Source: Geodermatophilus poikilotrophus
Lineage (GTDB): Bacteria > Actinomycetota > Actinomycetes > Mycobacteriales > Geodermatophilaceae
Length of the DNA stretch: 64,000 bases
Direction: 5' to 3'
NCBI RefSeq assembly: GCF_900111455.1
Contig: NZ_FOIE01000007.1
Location: 293,718-357,717 of the forward strand
Position 1 is the first letter of the stretch; each line of letters starts with the position of its first letter. Of this stretch, positions 42,527 through 51,631 are shown piece by piece. Below the pieces are notes generated by a model. It was not told the DNA's origin. It made no database searches and saw only the letters and a list, made by a program, of their open reading frames with translations. A program made the position numbers and the translations under genes.

Positions 42527-43186
42527 TCACTGGTTGCGACGGCTGCCGAGGCGGTAGCCGACCAGGACGCCAATCAAGGTGAGCAGGCTGCCGCCCGCCG
42601 CGCCGAGAGCGAGCGTGCGGAGGTCCGACGTTCCCGCGGGAACGCCGGCACGGCCGGTGAAGACCTGCGGCTGGGGAGCAGCGGGAGCCTCGACGTCCGT
42701 CGAGCTCACTGCGGCAGCCGAGGGCCGAGGCTCGACAGGAGCAGCCCCGGCACCGGCCAGCTCGGCGTCCACCGCGGTGAAGAACTGGGCGGCCAGCCGC
42801 TTGGCGACACCGGTGATCATTCGCTGGCCCACACCGGCCACCGGGCCGCCCACCACCGCGTCCGCCGAGTAGGTCAGGACGGTGCCATCGCCGTCCGGCG
42901 CCAGCTCGATGGTCACCGTCGCCCGCACCTGCCCCGGCGCCCCGGCCCCGGACGCGTGCATCACGTACGACTTGGGTCGCTCCTGGTCGGTCAGGTGCAC
43001 CTCGCCGGCGTACGTCCCCTTCACCGCCCCGACGCCCACCGAGACGTCCATCCGGTACGAGTCCTCGCCGACCCGCTCCAGCGCCAGGCACCCCGGGATC
43101 GTCCGCGCCAACACGGCCGGGTCGGTCAGCGCGGCCCACACCGCCTCAGGGGAGCCGTGCAGCACCGCCGAGCCGTCGAGGTTCAC
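42527..43186 (-). CDS. CoxG-like SRPBCC protein with C-terminal membrane anchor
   Basis: A 219-residue protein of the carbon-monoxide-dehydrogenase subunit G family: an SRPBCC domain (about 1-145) with PEAVWAALTDPAVLARTIPGC near 13-33 and ELAPDGDGTVLTYSADAVVGGPVAGVGQRM, an Ala/Pro linker, and a transmembrane helix near 190-210. CoxG proteins attach or help mature molybdenum hydroxylases at the membrane. It is coupled by GTGA to the large subunit of the Mo-hydroxylase, as usual for this enzyme class, and is the last gene of that operon. It says nothing about CO specificity. Confidence 0.88.
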   Translation of the reverse strand: MNLDGSAVLHGSPEAVWAALTDPAVLARTIPGCLALERVGEDSYRMDVSVGVGAVKGTYAGEVHLTDQERPKSYVMHASGAGAPGQVRATVTIELAPDGDGTVLTYSADAVVGGPVAGVGQRMITGVAKRLAAQFFTAVDAELAGAGAAPVEPRPSAAAVSSTDVEAPAAPQPQVFTGRAGVPAGTSDLRTLALGAAGGSLLTLIGVLVGYRLGSRRNQ

Positions 43187-45600
43187 GCACCCACTCCCGT
43201 CCTGCGGCCCGACGCCGCCGTCCGCTCGGCCGTCTCCGAACGCATCAGGTCGTACAGCTCGGTGGGGGAGATCGGCATGGAGGTGATCCGCCGTCCCACC
43301 GCGTCCTCGATGGCCGACGCCAGCGCCGCCGACCCCGGGATCACCCCGGCCTCGCCGGCGCCCTTGATGCCCAGCGGGTTCAGCGGCGAGGGCGTCTGCT
43401 GGTGGTCGATCACGATGTCCGGGACCTCCGACGCGTACGGCATGAGGAAGTCCATGAACGACGCGTTCTGCAGCTGCCCGTCGGCGTCGTAGGCCATCCG
43501 CTCGTACAGTGCCCCGCCCACGCCCTGCGCGACCCCGCCGTGCACCTGGCCCTCGACGATCATCGGGTTCACCACGTTGCCGCAGTCGTGCACCACCGCG
43601 TAGTTGACGACGTCGATCTCCCACGTCTGCGGGTCGATCTCCACGATCGCCGCGTGCGCGCCCGACGCGAACGTCGAGCGGATCGGGGAGTAGTAGTCGC
43701 GGTGCTCCAGCCCCGGCGCGTCCCCCGGCGTCACCGGCGGCTGGTCGTTCGAGGCCTGGACGGCGAACTGCGTCGCCTGCTTGGCCGCCTCGTCGAACGC
43801 GTACCGCAGCGGGTTGGACAGCACCGCGACCGTCCGCAGCGGGATCGAGGCCCCCGGTGTCCCCTTCACCTGCACGACGCCGTCGGCGATCTCCAGATCC
43901 CCCGGGTCGGCCTCCAGCACGTCGGCGGCGATCCGCAGCGCCTTGTCCCGCACCCCGCGCGCGGCCAGCGCGATCGCGTTGCCGCTCATCACCGCGGCCC
44001 GTGAGGCGAAGGTGCCGACCGCGTACGGGAAGCGGCGGGTGTCGCCGGTGGTCACCTCGACGTCCGCGATCGGCACCCCGAGCTCGGAGGAGACGATCTG
44101 CGCGAACGACGTCTCGTGCCCCTGGCCCTGCGTGGTCAGCCCGGTCGACACCAGCACCTTGCCGCTGCCCAGCACCTGCACGTGCCCGCCCTCGTACGGG
44201 CCGGGCCCGGTGCCCTCCACGTACAGCGCCATCCCGACGCCGAGCAGCTTGCCGCGCGCCTCGGCGTCGTCCCGCAGCGCGTCGATCCCGTCCCACCCGA
44301 CCAGCGCCTTCAGCTTCTCGAGCAGCGCCGGGTAGTCGCCGGAGTCGTAGACGACCGGCCGGCCGTCCTGGAACGTGAGGTGGTGGTCGTACGGGAACTG
44401 CGAGGGCTGGATGAGGTTGCGCTCGCGGACGACGGCCCGGTCCAGGCCGAGCGCGTCGGCGATGCGGTCCATCGTCCGCTCCATCGCGAAGCAGCCTTGC
44501 GGCCGCCCGGCGCCGCGGTACGGCGTCACGATGACCGTGTTCGTGTAGACGCTCTCCACGACCACCCGGTACACGGGGATGACGTACGGGCCGACCAGCT
44601 GGGTCGCGGTGATGATCGGCACGATGATCCCGTAGGGCGTGTACGCGCCGTGGTCGTGCCAGACGTGGACGTCGAGCGCGGTGATCCGGCCGTCGTCGTC
44701 GAACCCGACGCTGACCTCTTGCCGCTGCTGCCGTTCGTGGGCGCTGGAGATGAAGTGCTCGCGGCGGTCCTCGGTCCACTTCACCTCGCGGCCCAGCGCG
44801 ATCGCGGCCATCGGCACCAGCAGCTCCTCGGGCCACGGGTGCACGATCTTCACGCCGAAGCCGCCGCCGACGTCCGGGGCGACGACCTCCACCTGGTCGA
44901 GGGAGAGCTGGAGCTTGGCGGCGATGGCGGCCCGCACCGACGTCGAGGCCTGGGTGCTGGTGTGCACCCGCAGCGAGCGGTCGTCGGCGTCCCACCGCGC
45001 GTGCACGCCCTTGCCCTCCAGCGGCATGCCGGCGCTGCGCTCGACGTACTGGGTGAAGGAGAGCGTGTGCGGTGACACGGCCAGCGCCGGCTCGACGTCC
45101 CCGGTCTCCTGGTGGTGCCGCGCCGCGACGTTGTCCGGGATCTCCTCGTGGACGCACGCCCGCGCCTCGCGGGCTGCGTCCACCCCGACGACGGCGGGCA
45201 GCTCCTCGTAGGTGACGGCGATCCGCTCGGCGGCGTCCTCGGCGACGTACCGGTCGGTCGCCACCACCATCACGACCGGCTCGCCGACGTGGTTGACCTC
45301 GCCGTTGGCCAGCGGGTAGCCGGTGCGCGGCGCGGTCAGCTGGGGGTGGGGGATGAGCACGGGCAGCGGCTCGGCGAGCGGGCCGGTGAGGTCCTCGTAG
45401 GTGTAGATGGCGACCAGGCCCTCGACGTCGAGGGCGGCGTCCACGTCGACGTCGACGATGCGGGCGTGCGCGTGCGGGCTGCGCACGAAGGCGGCGGCGA
45501 GCGCGCCGGCGCCGATGTCGTCGAGGTAGCGACCCCGGCCGGTGATGAGCCGGGCGTCCTCGCGCCGGCGGACCGGCTCGCCGAACAGCTTGGTGGTCAC
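43183..45600 (-). CDS. Molybdenum hydroxylase large subunit (xanthine dehydrogenase/CoxL family, non-CODH type)
   Basis: An 805-residue molybdopterin-cytosine-dinucleotide subunit. It opens with GEPVRRREDARLITGRGRYLDD, contains VVAPDVGGGFGVK near 263-275, and the active-site loop TPYRGAGRPQG near 359-369. Form I CO dehydrogenases carry AYxCSFR there, so this is not a genuine CODH. The C-terminal GIKGAGEAGVIPG keeps the catalytic glutamate. It hydroxylates a C-H next to nitrogen in a heterocycle or an aldehyde. With a UraA-type permease upstream and a ring-opening amidohydrolase in the same regulon, I infer a pyrimidine such as uracil as substrate. The GTG overlaps the small-subunit stop. Confidence 0.9.
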   Translation of the reverse strand: MTTKLFGEPVRRREDARLITGRGRYLDDIGAGALAAAFVRSPHAHARIVDVDVDAALDVEGLVAIYTYEDLTGPLAEPLPVLIPHPQLTAPRTGYPLANGEVNHVGEPVVMVVATDRYVAEDAAERIAVTYEELPAVVGVDAAREARACVHEEIPDNVAARHHQETGDVEPALAVSPHTLSFTQYVERSAGMPLEGKGVHARWDADDRSLRVHTSTQASTSVRAAIAAKLQLSLDQVEVVAPDVGGGFGVKIVHPWPEELLVPMAAIALGREVKWTEDRREHFISSAHERQQRQEVSVGFDDDGRITALDVHVWHDHGAYTPYGIIVPIITATQLVGPYVIPVYRVVVESVYTNTVIVTPYRGAGRPQGCFAMERTMDRIADALGLDRAVVRERNLIQPSQFPYDHHLTFQDGRPVVYDSGDYPALLEKLKALVGWDGIDALRDDAEARGKLLGVGMALYVEGTGPGPYEGGHVQVLGSGKVLVSTGLTTQGQGHETSFAQIVSSELGVPIADVEVTTGDTRRFPYAVGTFASRAAVMSGNAIALAARGVRDKALRIAADVLEADPGDLEIADGVVQVKGTPGASIPLRTVAVLSNPLRYAFDEAAKQATQFAVQASNDQPPVTPGDAPGLEHRDYYSPIRSTFASGAHAAIVEIDPQTWEIDVVNYAVVHDCGNVVNPMIVEGQVHGGVAQGVGGALYERMAYDADGQLQNASFMDFLMPYASEVPDIVIDHQQTPSPLNPLGIKGAGEAGVIPGSAALASAIEDAVGRRITSMPISPTELYDLMRSETAERTAASGRRTGVGA

Positions 45601-46118
45601 GCGGCGCCGTCCCGCATCGTCGCGGCCGCGTGGCGCACGGCCTTCTTGATGTTCGCGTAGCCGGTGCACCGGCAGAGGTTGCCGCCGACCAGGTCGTCGA
45701 CCTCCGCCTCGGTGATCTCCTCGGCCGCGTCCCGCGCCTCGAGCCCGGCGGCGATCGTCACCAGGAAGCCCGGCGTGCAGAAGCCGCACTGCAGGGCGTG
45801 GCACTCGCGGAACGCCTCCTGGACCGGGTGCAGCACCTGCCCGCCCTGGTGGTCCTCGCGGGCCAGCCCCTCGACGGTCGTGACGGAGGCCCCGTCCACC
45901 TGCACGGCCAGCACCAGGCAGGAGCGCACCGGCTCGCCGTCCACCAGCACCGTGCAGGCCCCGCACACGCCGTGCTCGCAGCCGACGTGCGTGCCGGTCA
46001 GCCCGAGGTCGTGCCGCAGCGCGTCGGAGAGCAGCCGCCGCGCCGGCACGGTGGCTTCACGTGGAACACCGTTCACGGTCAGCCGGACGGTCCGTTCGGT
46101 GTCGACGGAGACGGTCAC
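45597..46118 (-). CDS. Molybdenum hydroxylase small [2Fe-2S] subunit
   Basis: A 173-residue protein with two [2Fe-2S] domains: a plant-ferredoxin-like set in GCEHGVCGACTVLVDG plus a later Cys (SCLVLAVQ), and the helical set QCGFCTPGF plus CRCTGYANI. It passes electrons from molybdenum to the FAD subunit. The first about eight residues are extra. The GTG at 46118 overlaps the FAD-subunit stop by GTGA, and its stop overlaps the large-subunit start, so the three subunits are tightly coupled in the order M-S-L. Confidence 0.95.
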   Translation of the reverse strand: MTVSVDTERTVRLTVNGVPREATVPARRLLSDALRHDLGLTGTHVGCEHGVCGACTVLVDGEPVRSCLVLAVQVDGASVTTVEGLAREDHQGGQVLHPVQEAFRECHALQCGFCTPGFLVTIAAGLEARDAAEEITEAEVDDLVGGNLCRCTGYANIKKAVRHAAATMRDGAA

Positions 46119-46987
46119 TCGGATCCCCCTGCGGCTTCGACGGCGGCATCGGCCAGCGTCCGTTCGGTCAGCACGCCGACCAGCAGGCGGCGGTAGTCGG
46201 CGCTGGCGTGCAGGTCGCCGTCCGGCTCCACCAGCGTGCGGGCCAGCGCGCCGGCGGCGGCCCAGTCGGCCTTCTCCACCGGGGAACCGGCGACGGCGTC
46301 GGTGAGGTCGTGCACCTCGGGGGTCAGGCCCACCGAGACGTAGGAGGCCCGGACGGCGGCGACGCGGCGGTCCTCGTCGAGCGTGACGACGACGCCGGCG
46401 CCGCACACCGCGTAGTCGCCCTTCCGCCGGGCCACCTCGGCGAAGGTGGTGCCCGACCGCGGCGGCAGCGCCGGGAAGAAGGCCGAGGTGACGACGGCGG
46501 CGCCCGGCAGCGAGGTCTCGAGCGGGCCGACGAACAGGTCGCGCCAGCCGACGGTGCCCGTGCCGGACGACGAGGCCACCGTCACCGACCCGCCGGTCAG
46601 CGCCAGCACCGACGTCATCTCGCCGGCGGGGTCGGCGTGCGCGATCGAGCCGACCGTCGTCCCCCGGTTCCGGATCGCCGGGTGCGCCACGTTCGCCGTC
46701 GCCCGGGCCAGCAGCGGCTGGACCCGGGCGGCTCCCTGGTGCGCCAGGAGTCCCGCGTGCCGGACCAGCGCCCCCACCCGCACGCCGTCCCCGCCGACCT
46801 CGACGGTGTCGAGGCCGGGCACGCGGTTGAGGTCGACCAGCGTGGTCGGCGCCGCGAGCCGCATCGACAGCAGCGGCAGCAGCGACTGGCCACCGGCCAG
46901 CACCTTGGCGCCCTCCTCGGCGGCGAGGACCTCCAGGGCCTCGGGCACCGAGCGCGGGTCGGCGTACCGGAAGGGGGCGGGTTTCAC
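46115..46987 (-). CDS. Molybdenum hydroxylase FAD-binding medium subunit
   Basis: A 290-residue CoxM/XdhB-type subunit. AGGQSLLPLLSMRLAAP near 31-47 and the TVGSIAHADPAGEM loop near 110-123 are the two FAD-binding motifs of the family. It passes electrons to the final acceptor. The GTG start overlaps the permease stop by GTGA (46984-46987), so importer and enzyme are translated together, which argues that the permease imports the hydroxylase substrate. Confidence 0.93.
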   Translation of the reverse strand: MKPAPFRYADPRSVPEALEVLAAEEGAKVLAGGQSLLPLLSMRLAAPTTLVDLNRVPGLDTVEVGGDGVRVGALVRHAGLLAHQGAARVQPLLARATANVAHPAIRNRGTTVGSIAHADPAGEMTSVLALTGGSVTVASSSGTGTVGWRDLFVGPLETSLPGAAVVTSAFFPALPPRSGTTFAEVARRKGDYAVCGAGVVVTLDEDRRVAAVRASYVSVGLTPEVHDLTDAVAGSPVEKADWAAAGALARTLVEPDGDLHASADYRRLLVGVLTERTLADAAVEAAGGSE

Positions 46988-48456
46988 CGGGGCAGCGTGC
47001 CCTCTCCGGGGTTGCGGCGGGGGACGCCCGGCCGGCCGACCTCGTCGACCGAGGACGGGTCCGGGCTCACCTCGTCGCCGTGCACGTGGCCGAAGGTCGT
47101 GCCCGCCACCGGGTGGGAGCCCTCACGCAGCAGCGCGGCCTTCATGTCCGCCGGAGCGAGCGCCCGGGCCACGTGCCAGGCCAGCACGGCGACGATCGAG
47201 CCCAGCGCGATGCCGGTGAGCTGGTACTGGTCGTTGAACGCGATGGTGACGTTGCCGATCCCGATGATGATCCCGGCGGCCAGCGGCACCAGGTTGATCG
47301 GGTTGGCGAAGTCGACCCGGTTCTCCTTCCAGATCTTGGCGCCGAGCAGGCCGATCATCCCGTAGAGCACGACGGTGATCCCACCGAGCACCCCGCCGGG
47401 GACGATGTTGATAAGCGCGCCGAACTTGGGGATCAGGCCCAGCAGGATCGCCACGATCGCCGCCACGTAGTAGGCCGCCGTCGAGTAGACGCGGGTCGCC
47501 GCCATCACGCCGATGTTCTCCGCGTAGGTGGTGGTGGGGGACCCGCCGACCGAGGTGGCGACGACGGTGGCGACACCGTCGGCCATCACCGCGCGGCCCA
47601 TCACCGGGTCCAGGTCGCGCTTGGTCATCTCGGCGACCGCCTTGACGTGGCCGACGTTCTCCGCGACCAGGGCGATGACAGCGGGGATGACCAGCAGCGA
47701 GTAGTTCAGGGAGAAGCTCGGCGCGGTGAAGTCCGGGAGGCCGAACCAGTCGGCGGCGGCGACGGAGTCGAAGTTGATCCGGTCGCGGGTGGACACCGTG
47801 CCGGTGCCGTCGGGTGAGGTGATCTGCCCGGCGGTCACGTCGAGCAGGACCGACAGCAGGTAGCCGAAGACCAGGCCCAGCAGGATGGAGATGCGGGCGA
47901 GGAAGCCCCGCAGCGCCAGCGAGGCCACGATGACGAAGGCCATCGTCGCGAGCGCCACCCACTGGTCCTGCGGCCAGTACACGCCGGCGGCGACCGGGGC
48001 CAGGTTGAAGCCGATCAGCATGACCACCGCGCCGGTGACGGCGGGCGGCAGCACCTTGTTGATCGCGCCGAGGCCGGCGACGTGGATCAGCAGGCCGACG
48101 AGGGCGAGGACGACACCGGCGACCAGGAGGGCGCCGACGACGTCGCTGGAGTCGCCACCGTTGGCGCGGATCGCCGCCACGCCACCGACGAACGCCGCGC
48201 TGGTGCCCAGGTAGCTCGGCACCCGGTTCTTCACGATGAGCAGGAAGATGATCGTCGCGATCCCGCTCATCATGATCGCCAGGTTGGCGTCCAGTCCCAT
48301 GATCAGCGGGAAGACGAAGGTCGCTCCGAACATGGCGACCACGTGCTGCCCGCCGATGCCGATCGTCCGCGGCCAGGACAGGCGTTCGTCGGGTGCCACC
48401 GCCTCGCCCAGCGGCGGGGTCTTCCCGTCCCCGTAGAGCTTCCAGCCGAACGCCAT
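46984..48456 (-). CDS. NCS2-family permease of the uracil (UraA) subtype
   Basis: A 490-residue membrane protein with the 14-helix NCS2 pattern. Two glutamates match the substrate-binding residues of E. coli UraA: Glu266 (VAENVGH) and Glu313 in PTTTYAENIGVMAATRVYS. The TTY-x-ENIGVMA-TRVYS signature belongs to pyrimidine carriers; xanthine/urate carriers differ there. So proton-driven uptake of uracil or a similar pyrimidine is the best reading. The C-terminal about 40 residues are a cytoplasmic tail. The ATG at 48456 follows GAGGAGGCGGTC. The shared regulatory motif lies about 100 bases upstream. Confidence 0.93.
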   Translation of the reverse strand: MAFGWKLYGDGKTPPLGEAVAPDERLSWPRTIGIGGQHVVAMFGATFVFPLIMGLDANLAIMMSGIATIIFLLIVKNRVPSYLGTSAAFVGGVAAIRANGGDSSDVVGALLVAGVVLALVGLLIHVAGLGAINKVLPPAVTGAVVMLIGFNLAPVAAGVYWPQDQWVALATMAFVIVASLALRGFLARISILLGLVFGYLLSVLLDVTAGQITSPDGTGTVSTRDRINFDSVAAADWFGLPDFTAPSFSLNYSLLVIPAVIALVAENVGHVKAVAEMTKRDLDPVMGRAVMADGVATVVATSVGGSPTTTYAENIGVMAATRVYSTAAYYVAAIVAILLGLIPKFGALINIVPGGVLGGITVVLYGMIGLLGAKIWKENRVDFANPINLVPLAAGIIIGIGNVTIAFNDQYQLTGIALGSIVAVLAWHVARALAPADMKAALLREGSHPVAGTTFGHVHGDEVSPDPSSVDEVGRPGVPRRNPGEGTLPR

Positions 48457-48559
48457 GACCGCCTCCTCGACCTGCCCCTGGGACCTGGCCGGCTCCCCCC
48501 GACGGACGTCGCCGGCTCCCAGGGAGGCGTCAATGTGACACGCCCGACTGACAGGGCGG

Positions 48560-48610
48560 AAGTACCTCAGTGCTAAATCGTCGTTGCAGGGATGTCTCAC
48601 TGCTGAGGTA
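48560..48610. promoter_or_regulatory. Shared operator, site A (between permease and fdrA)
   Basis: AAGTACCTCAGTGCT (48560-48574) and GATGTCTCACTGCTGAGGTA (48591-48610) lie between the divergent permease and fdrA genes. The second element matches the site before the carbamate kinase gene (59219-59240) at 19 of 22 bases when extended two bases left. The first matches 59236-59250 at 13 of 15. The common core is a CTCA-y-GC-TGAG dyad. A single regulator, not encoded in this window, probably controls both loci. Confidence 0.75.
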
Positions 48611-48623
48611 ATCGACCGGTACG

Positions 48624-50105
48624 GTGCGCGGGGTGACAGCTACCGGCGTCCGGCACGTCTCCCTGCGCAGCGGCGTCTATGCCGACTCGGTCCGGTTGAT
48701 GCAGGTCAGCCGGGACGTCGGCGCCCGCGAGGGGGTCACCGCGGTGCTCGTCGCGATGGCCACGCCGCTCAACCTGGAGCTCGCCGCGGGCATGGGTCTG
48801 GGGCCCGGGGACGGCGCCTCGCCCGACCAGCTGCTGATCGCGATCGAGGCTGCGGACGACGACGCGCTGGGTGCCGCGGTCGCCGCCGTCGACGCCGCGC
48901 TGGCCGCCCGCGAGCGCACCGCCGGCCCCGCGCAGGCCGTCCCGCTGCGCACCCTCGGCGCCGGCCTCGACGCGCTGCCCACCGACGGCCCCGCGCTGGC
49001 CATCGTGAGCGTCCCCGGGCAGTACGCCGTCGCCGAGGCCGCCGACGCGATCGCCGCCGGCCGCAGCGTGCTGGTCTTCTCCGACGGCGTCCCGGTCGAG
49101 CACGAGGTCGCGCTCAAGCAGGCCGCCCGCGACGCCGGGGTGCTGGTCATGGGCCCCGACTGCGGGACGGCGATCGTCTCCGGCCTGGCGCTCGGCTTCG
49201 CCAACGTCGTCCGCCGCGGCCCGGTCGGGCTGGTCGCGGCGTCCGGCACCGGCGCCCAGCAGGTGTCCTGCCTGCTCGACGTCGCCGGCGTCGGCGTCTC
49301 GCACGTGCTCGGCGTCGGCGGCCGCGACCTCTCCGAGGCGGTCGGCGGGCTGGCCACCATCGACGCGCTCGCGCTGCTGGACGCCGACCCGGCCACCGAG
49401 CGGGTGCTGCTGGTGTCGAAGCCGCCGGCGCCGTCGGTGGCCGCGGCGGTGGCCAAGGCCGCTGCGGAGCTGTCCGTGCCGGTGTCCTCGGCCGCGCTGT
49501 CGGCGGAGACCCCCGACCTCACCGCCGCGGTCGAGGCCCTGCTGCGGGACGCGGGGGTCGCGGTGCCGGAGTGGCCGTCACGTCCCGCCGCACTGCGGGC
49601 CGCCCCCGGCGCCGTCCTCAAGGGCCTCTTCGCCGGCGGGACGCTCGCCGACGAGGCGATGCTCATCGCCGCCCCCGTGCTCGGCGACGTGCGGTCCAAC
49701 ACCCCGCTGCGCGCCGAGCTCGACCTCGGGACGGACCTGTCCGCCCGCGGCCACGTCGTCGTCGACTTCGGGGACGACGCGCTCACCGTCGGCCGGGCGC
49801 ACCCGATGATCGACCCCACGCTGCGGCTGGAGGCGCTGGCCCGGATCGCGGCGTCCGGCGAGCCCGCGGTCGTGCTGGTGGACGTCGTCCTCGGCCACGG
49901 CGCCGACCCCGACCCGGCCGCGACCCTGGCCCCCGCGCTGCGGGCGGCCGGGCTGCCCGCCGTCGTCGCCCTCATCGGCACCGAGGCCGACCCGCAGGGC
50001 TGGTCCCGCCAGGCCGACGCCCTCGCCGCGGCCGGCGCCGCCGTCTTCGCCTCCAACGCGCAGGCCACCCGGCACGCGCTCGACCTGCTGGGAGCCGCGC
50101 GATGA
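48624..50105 (+). CDS. fdrA: FdrA-family acyl-CoA-synthetase-like protein (oxamate-carbamoyltransferase-type subunit)
   Basis: A 493-residue protein related to the alpha/beta succinyl-CoA synthetase fold. It opens with the FdrA start pattern (LRSGVYADSVRLMQVSRDV), then VLVMGPDCGTAIVSG near 171-185 and VGLVAASGTGAQQVSCLLD. In E. coli FdrA with YlbE and YlbF (AllFGH) is linked to oxamate carbamoyltransferase, which makes carbamoyl phosphate. Here the next gene is the DUF1116 (YlbE-type) partner; a DUF2877 (YlbF-type) gene is not present. The GTG at 48624 or one at 48633 starts it; no ribosome site is seen and the operator is very close, so a leaderless message is possible. Confidence 0.85.
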   Translation: MRGVTATGVRHVSLRSGVYADSVRLMQVSRDVGAREGVTAVLVAMATPLNLELAAGMGLGPGDGASPDQLLIAIEAADDDALGAAVAAVDAALAARERTAGPAQAVPLRTLGAGLDALPTDGPALAIVSVPGQYAVAEAADAIAAGRSVLVFSDGVPVEHEVALKQAARDAGVLVMGPDCGTAIVSGLALGFANVVRRGPVGLVAASGTGAQQVSCLLDVAGVGVSHVLGVGGRDLSEAVGGLATIDALALLDADPATERVLLVSKPPAPSVAAAVAKAAAELSVPVSSAALSAETPDLTAAVEALLRDAGVAVPEWPSRPAALRAAPGAVLKGLFAGGTLADEAMLIAAPVLGDVRSNTPLRAELDLGTDLSARGHVVVDFGDDALTVGRAHPMIDPTLRLEALARIAASGEPAVVLVDVVLGHGADPDPAATLAPALRAAGLPAVVALIGTEADPQGWSRQADALAAAGAAVFASNAQATRHALDLLGAAR

Positions 50106-51505
50106 GGGACCTGCTCTCCGGGACGCCGACGGTCGTCGCCGCGGGCGTCGACGTCTTCTCCGACGCGCTGCGCGCCCAGGGCGCCGACGTGCACGACGTC
50201 GACTGGCGCCCGCCCGGCCTCGGCGACCCCGCCGACCTCGCTGCCCTCGCCCTCGACCGGCGCCGGGCCGCGGCCAACCGCACCGCCGTCGAGCGGGTGA
50301 TGGCCGCGGGGTCCCGGCTGGTCGACGTCCGGCCGGCGAGGGACGTGCTCGGCCTGACCGACCGCACGCTGCTGCACGCCGGCCCGCCGATCGGCTGGGA
50401 CGACGCGAGCGGCCCGCTGCGCGGCGCCCTGGTCGGCGCCTGCCTGTTCGAGGGGTGGGCCTCGACCGTCGAGGAGGCCGAGCGGCTGCTGGCCTCGGGC
50501 GGGGTCGCGCTCGACCCGTGCCACCACCGCTCGTGTGTCGGGCCGATGGCCGGGGTGACCTCGCCGTCGATGTGGACGTGGTGCCTGGAGGACCCGGTCA
50601 CCGGCGGCCAGGCGTACTGCAACCTCAACGAGGGCCTGGGCAAGGTGCTGCGGATGGGCGCCTACGCCGACGAGGTGCTCACCCGGCTGCGGTGGATGCG
50701 CGACGTCCTCGGGCCGGTGCTGCAGGCGGCGGTGCGCTCGATGGCCGACCCGCTCGACGTCAAGGCCGTGCTCGCGCAGATGCTGCAGATGGGCGACGAG
50801 GGGCACAACCGCAACCGCGCCGGCTCGCTGATGACCCTGCGCGAGCTGTCCCCGGCGGTCGTCGAGGTGGACGCGCCGTCGTCCGACGTCGCTGCGGTGC
50901 TGCGCTTCATCGGCGGCAACGAGCACTTCTTCCTCAACCTCGGCATGCCGACGGCGAAGCTCGCTCTCGACGCGGCGCGGGACGTGCCGGGCTCGACGAT
51001 GGTGACTGTGATGTCCCGCAACGGGACCGAGTTCGGTATCCGGACCGCCGGCACCGGCGACCGCTGGTTCACCGGCCCGGCGAACACCCCGGTCGGCCTG
51101 TTCCTCGGCGACTACGGCCCGGAGGACGCGAACCCCGACATCGGCGACTCCGCGATCATGGAGACCTACGGCGTCGGCGGGTTCACCATGGCCGCGGCAC
51201 CGGCGATCGTCCGGTTCGTCGGCGGCACCGTGCCCGACGCGCTGGCCACCACCGAGCGGATGTACCAGCTGACCCTGGCCGAGAACCCGGCGATGCAGGT
51301 GCCGATCCTCGGCTTCCGCGGCTCACCGACCGGCATCGACGTCCTGGCCGTGGCGCGCACCGGGTGGCTGCCGCAGATCAACACCGGGATGGCGGGGCGG
51401 GTGGCCGGCACGGGGCAGGTCGGCGCCGGGCTGGTGCAGCCGCCGCGTGAGTGCTTCGAGCAGGCGCTGGCCGCCCTCACCGCGGAGGCCCGCGCCGCCG
51501 CCTGA
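50102..51505 (+). CDS. DUF1116 protein (YlbE/AllG-like), FdrA partner
   Basis: A 467-residue DUF1116 protein. Conserved-looking stretches include HAGPPIGWDDASGPLRGALVGA near 93-114, MGDEGHNRNRAGSLMTLREL near 232-251, GGNEHFFLNLGMPTAKLALDAA and VMSRNGTEFGIRTAG. Members occur next to FdrA and are thought to form the carbamoyl-transferase assembly. It overlaps fdrA by ATGA, so the two are made together. In this locus I infer transfer of a carbamoyl group from a ring-opened ureido acid to phosphate, which would feed the carbamate kinase 7 kb away. Confidence 0.88.
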   Translation: MRDLLSGTPTVVAAGVDVFSDALRAQGADVHDVDWRPPGLGDPADLAALALDRRRAAANRTAVERVMAAGSRLVDVRPARDVLGLTDRTLLHAGPPIGWDDASGPLRGALVGACLFEGWASTVEEAERLLASGGVALDPCHHRSCVGPMAGVTSPSMWTWCLEDPVTGGQAYCNLNEGLGKVLRMGAYADEVLTRLRWMRDVLGPVLQAAVRSMADPLDVKAVLAQMLQMGDEGHNRNRAGSLMTLRELSPAVVEVDAPSSDVAAVLRFIGGNEHFFLNLGMPTAKLALDAARDVPGSTMVTVMSRNGTEFGIRTAGTGDRWFTGPANTPVGLFLGDYGPEDANPDIGDSAIMETYGVGGFTMAAAPAIVRFVGGTVPDALATTERMYQLTLAENPAMQVPILGFRGSPTGIDVLAVARTGWLPQINTGMAGRVAGTGQVGAGLVQPPRECFEQALAALTAEARAAA

Positions 51506-51550
51506 ACCGTCGAGTGCGACGGACTCGTGGTGATCGGCCGCTGATGGCCA

Positions 51551-51608
51551 CGAGATCGTCGATCTCGCCCGGGTCCCGGGCTCCAGACGTGCGAGATCGC
51601 CGATCTCG
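51551..51608. repeat. Pair of 17-bp palindromes
   Basis: CGAGATCGTCGATCTCG (51551-51567) and CGAGATCGCCGATCTCG (51592-51608) are each perfect 8+1+8 palindromes and differ only at the centre. Their starts are 41 bases apart. They lie between the convergent DUF1116 and DUF2470 genes, so they may serve as terminators or be a dispersed repeat. Confidence 0.7.
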
Positions 51609-51631
51609 GCGGCGGGAGCGGGCAGGGCGCC

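Noticed and set aside
42295..42573. A 92-codon minus-strand frame in the low-GC island
   Set aside because: It overlaps the end of the CoxG-like gene, lacks a ribosome site and shows no recognisable motif.
43183..46987. Carbon monoxide dehydrogenase (form I)
   Set aside because: The large-subunit loop is PYRGAGR and not AYxCSFR, and the operon includes a uracil-type permease.
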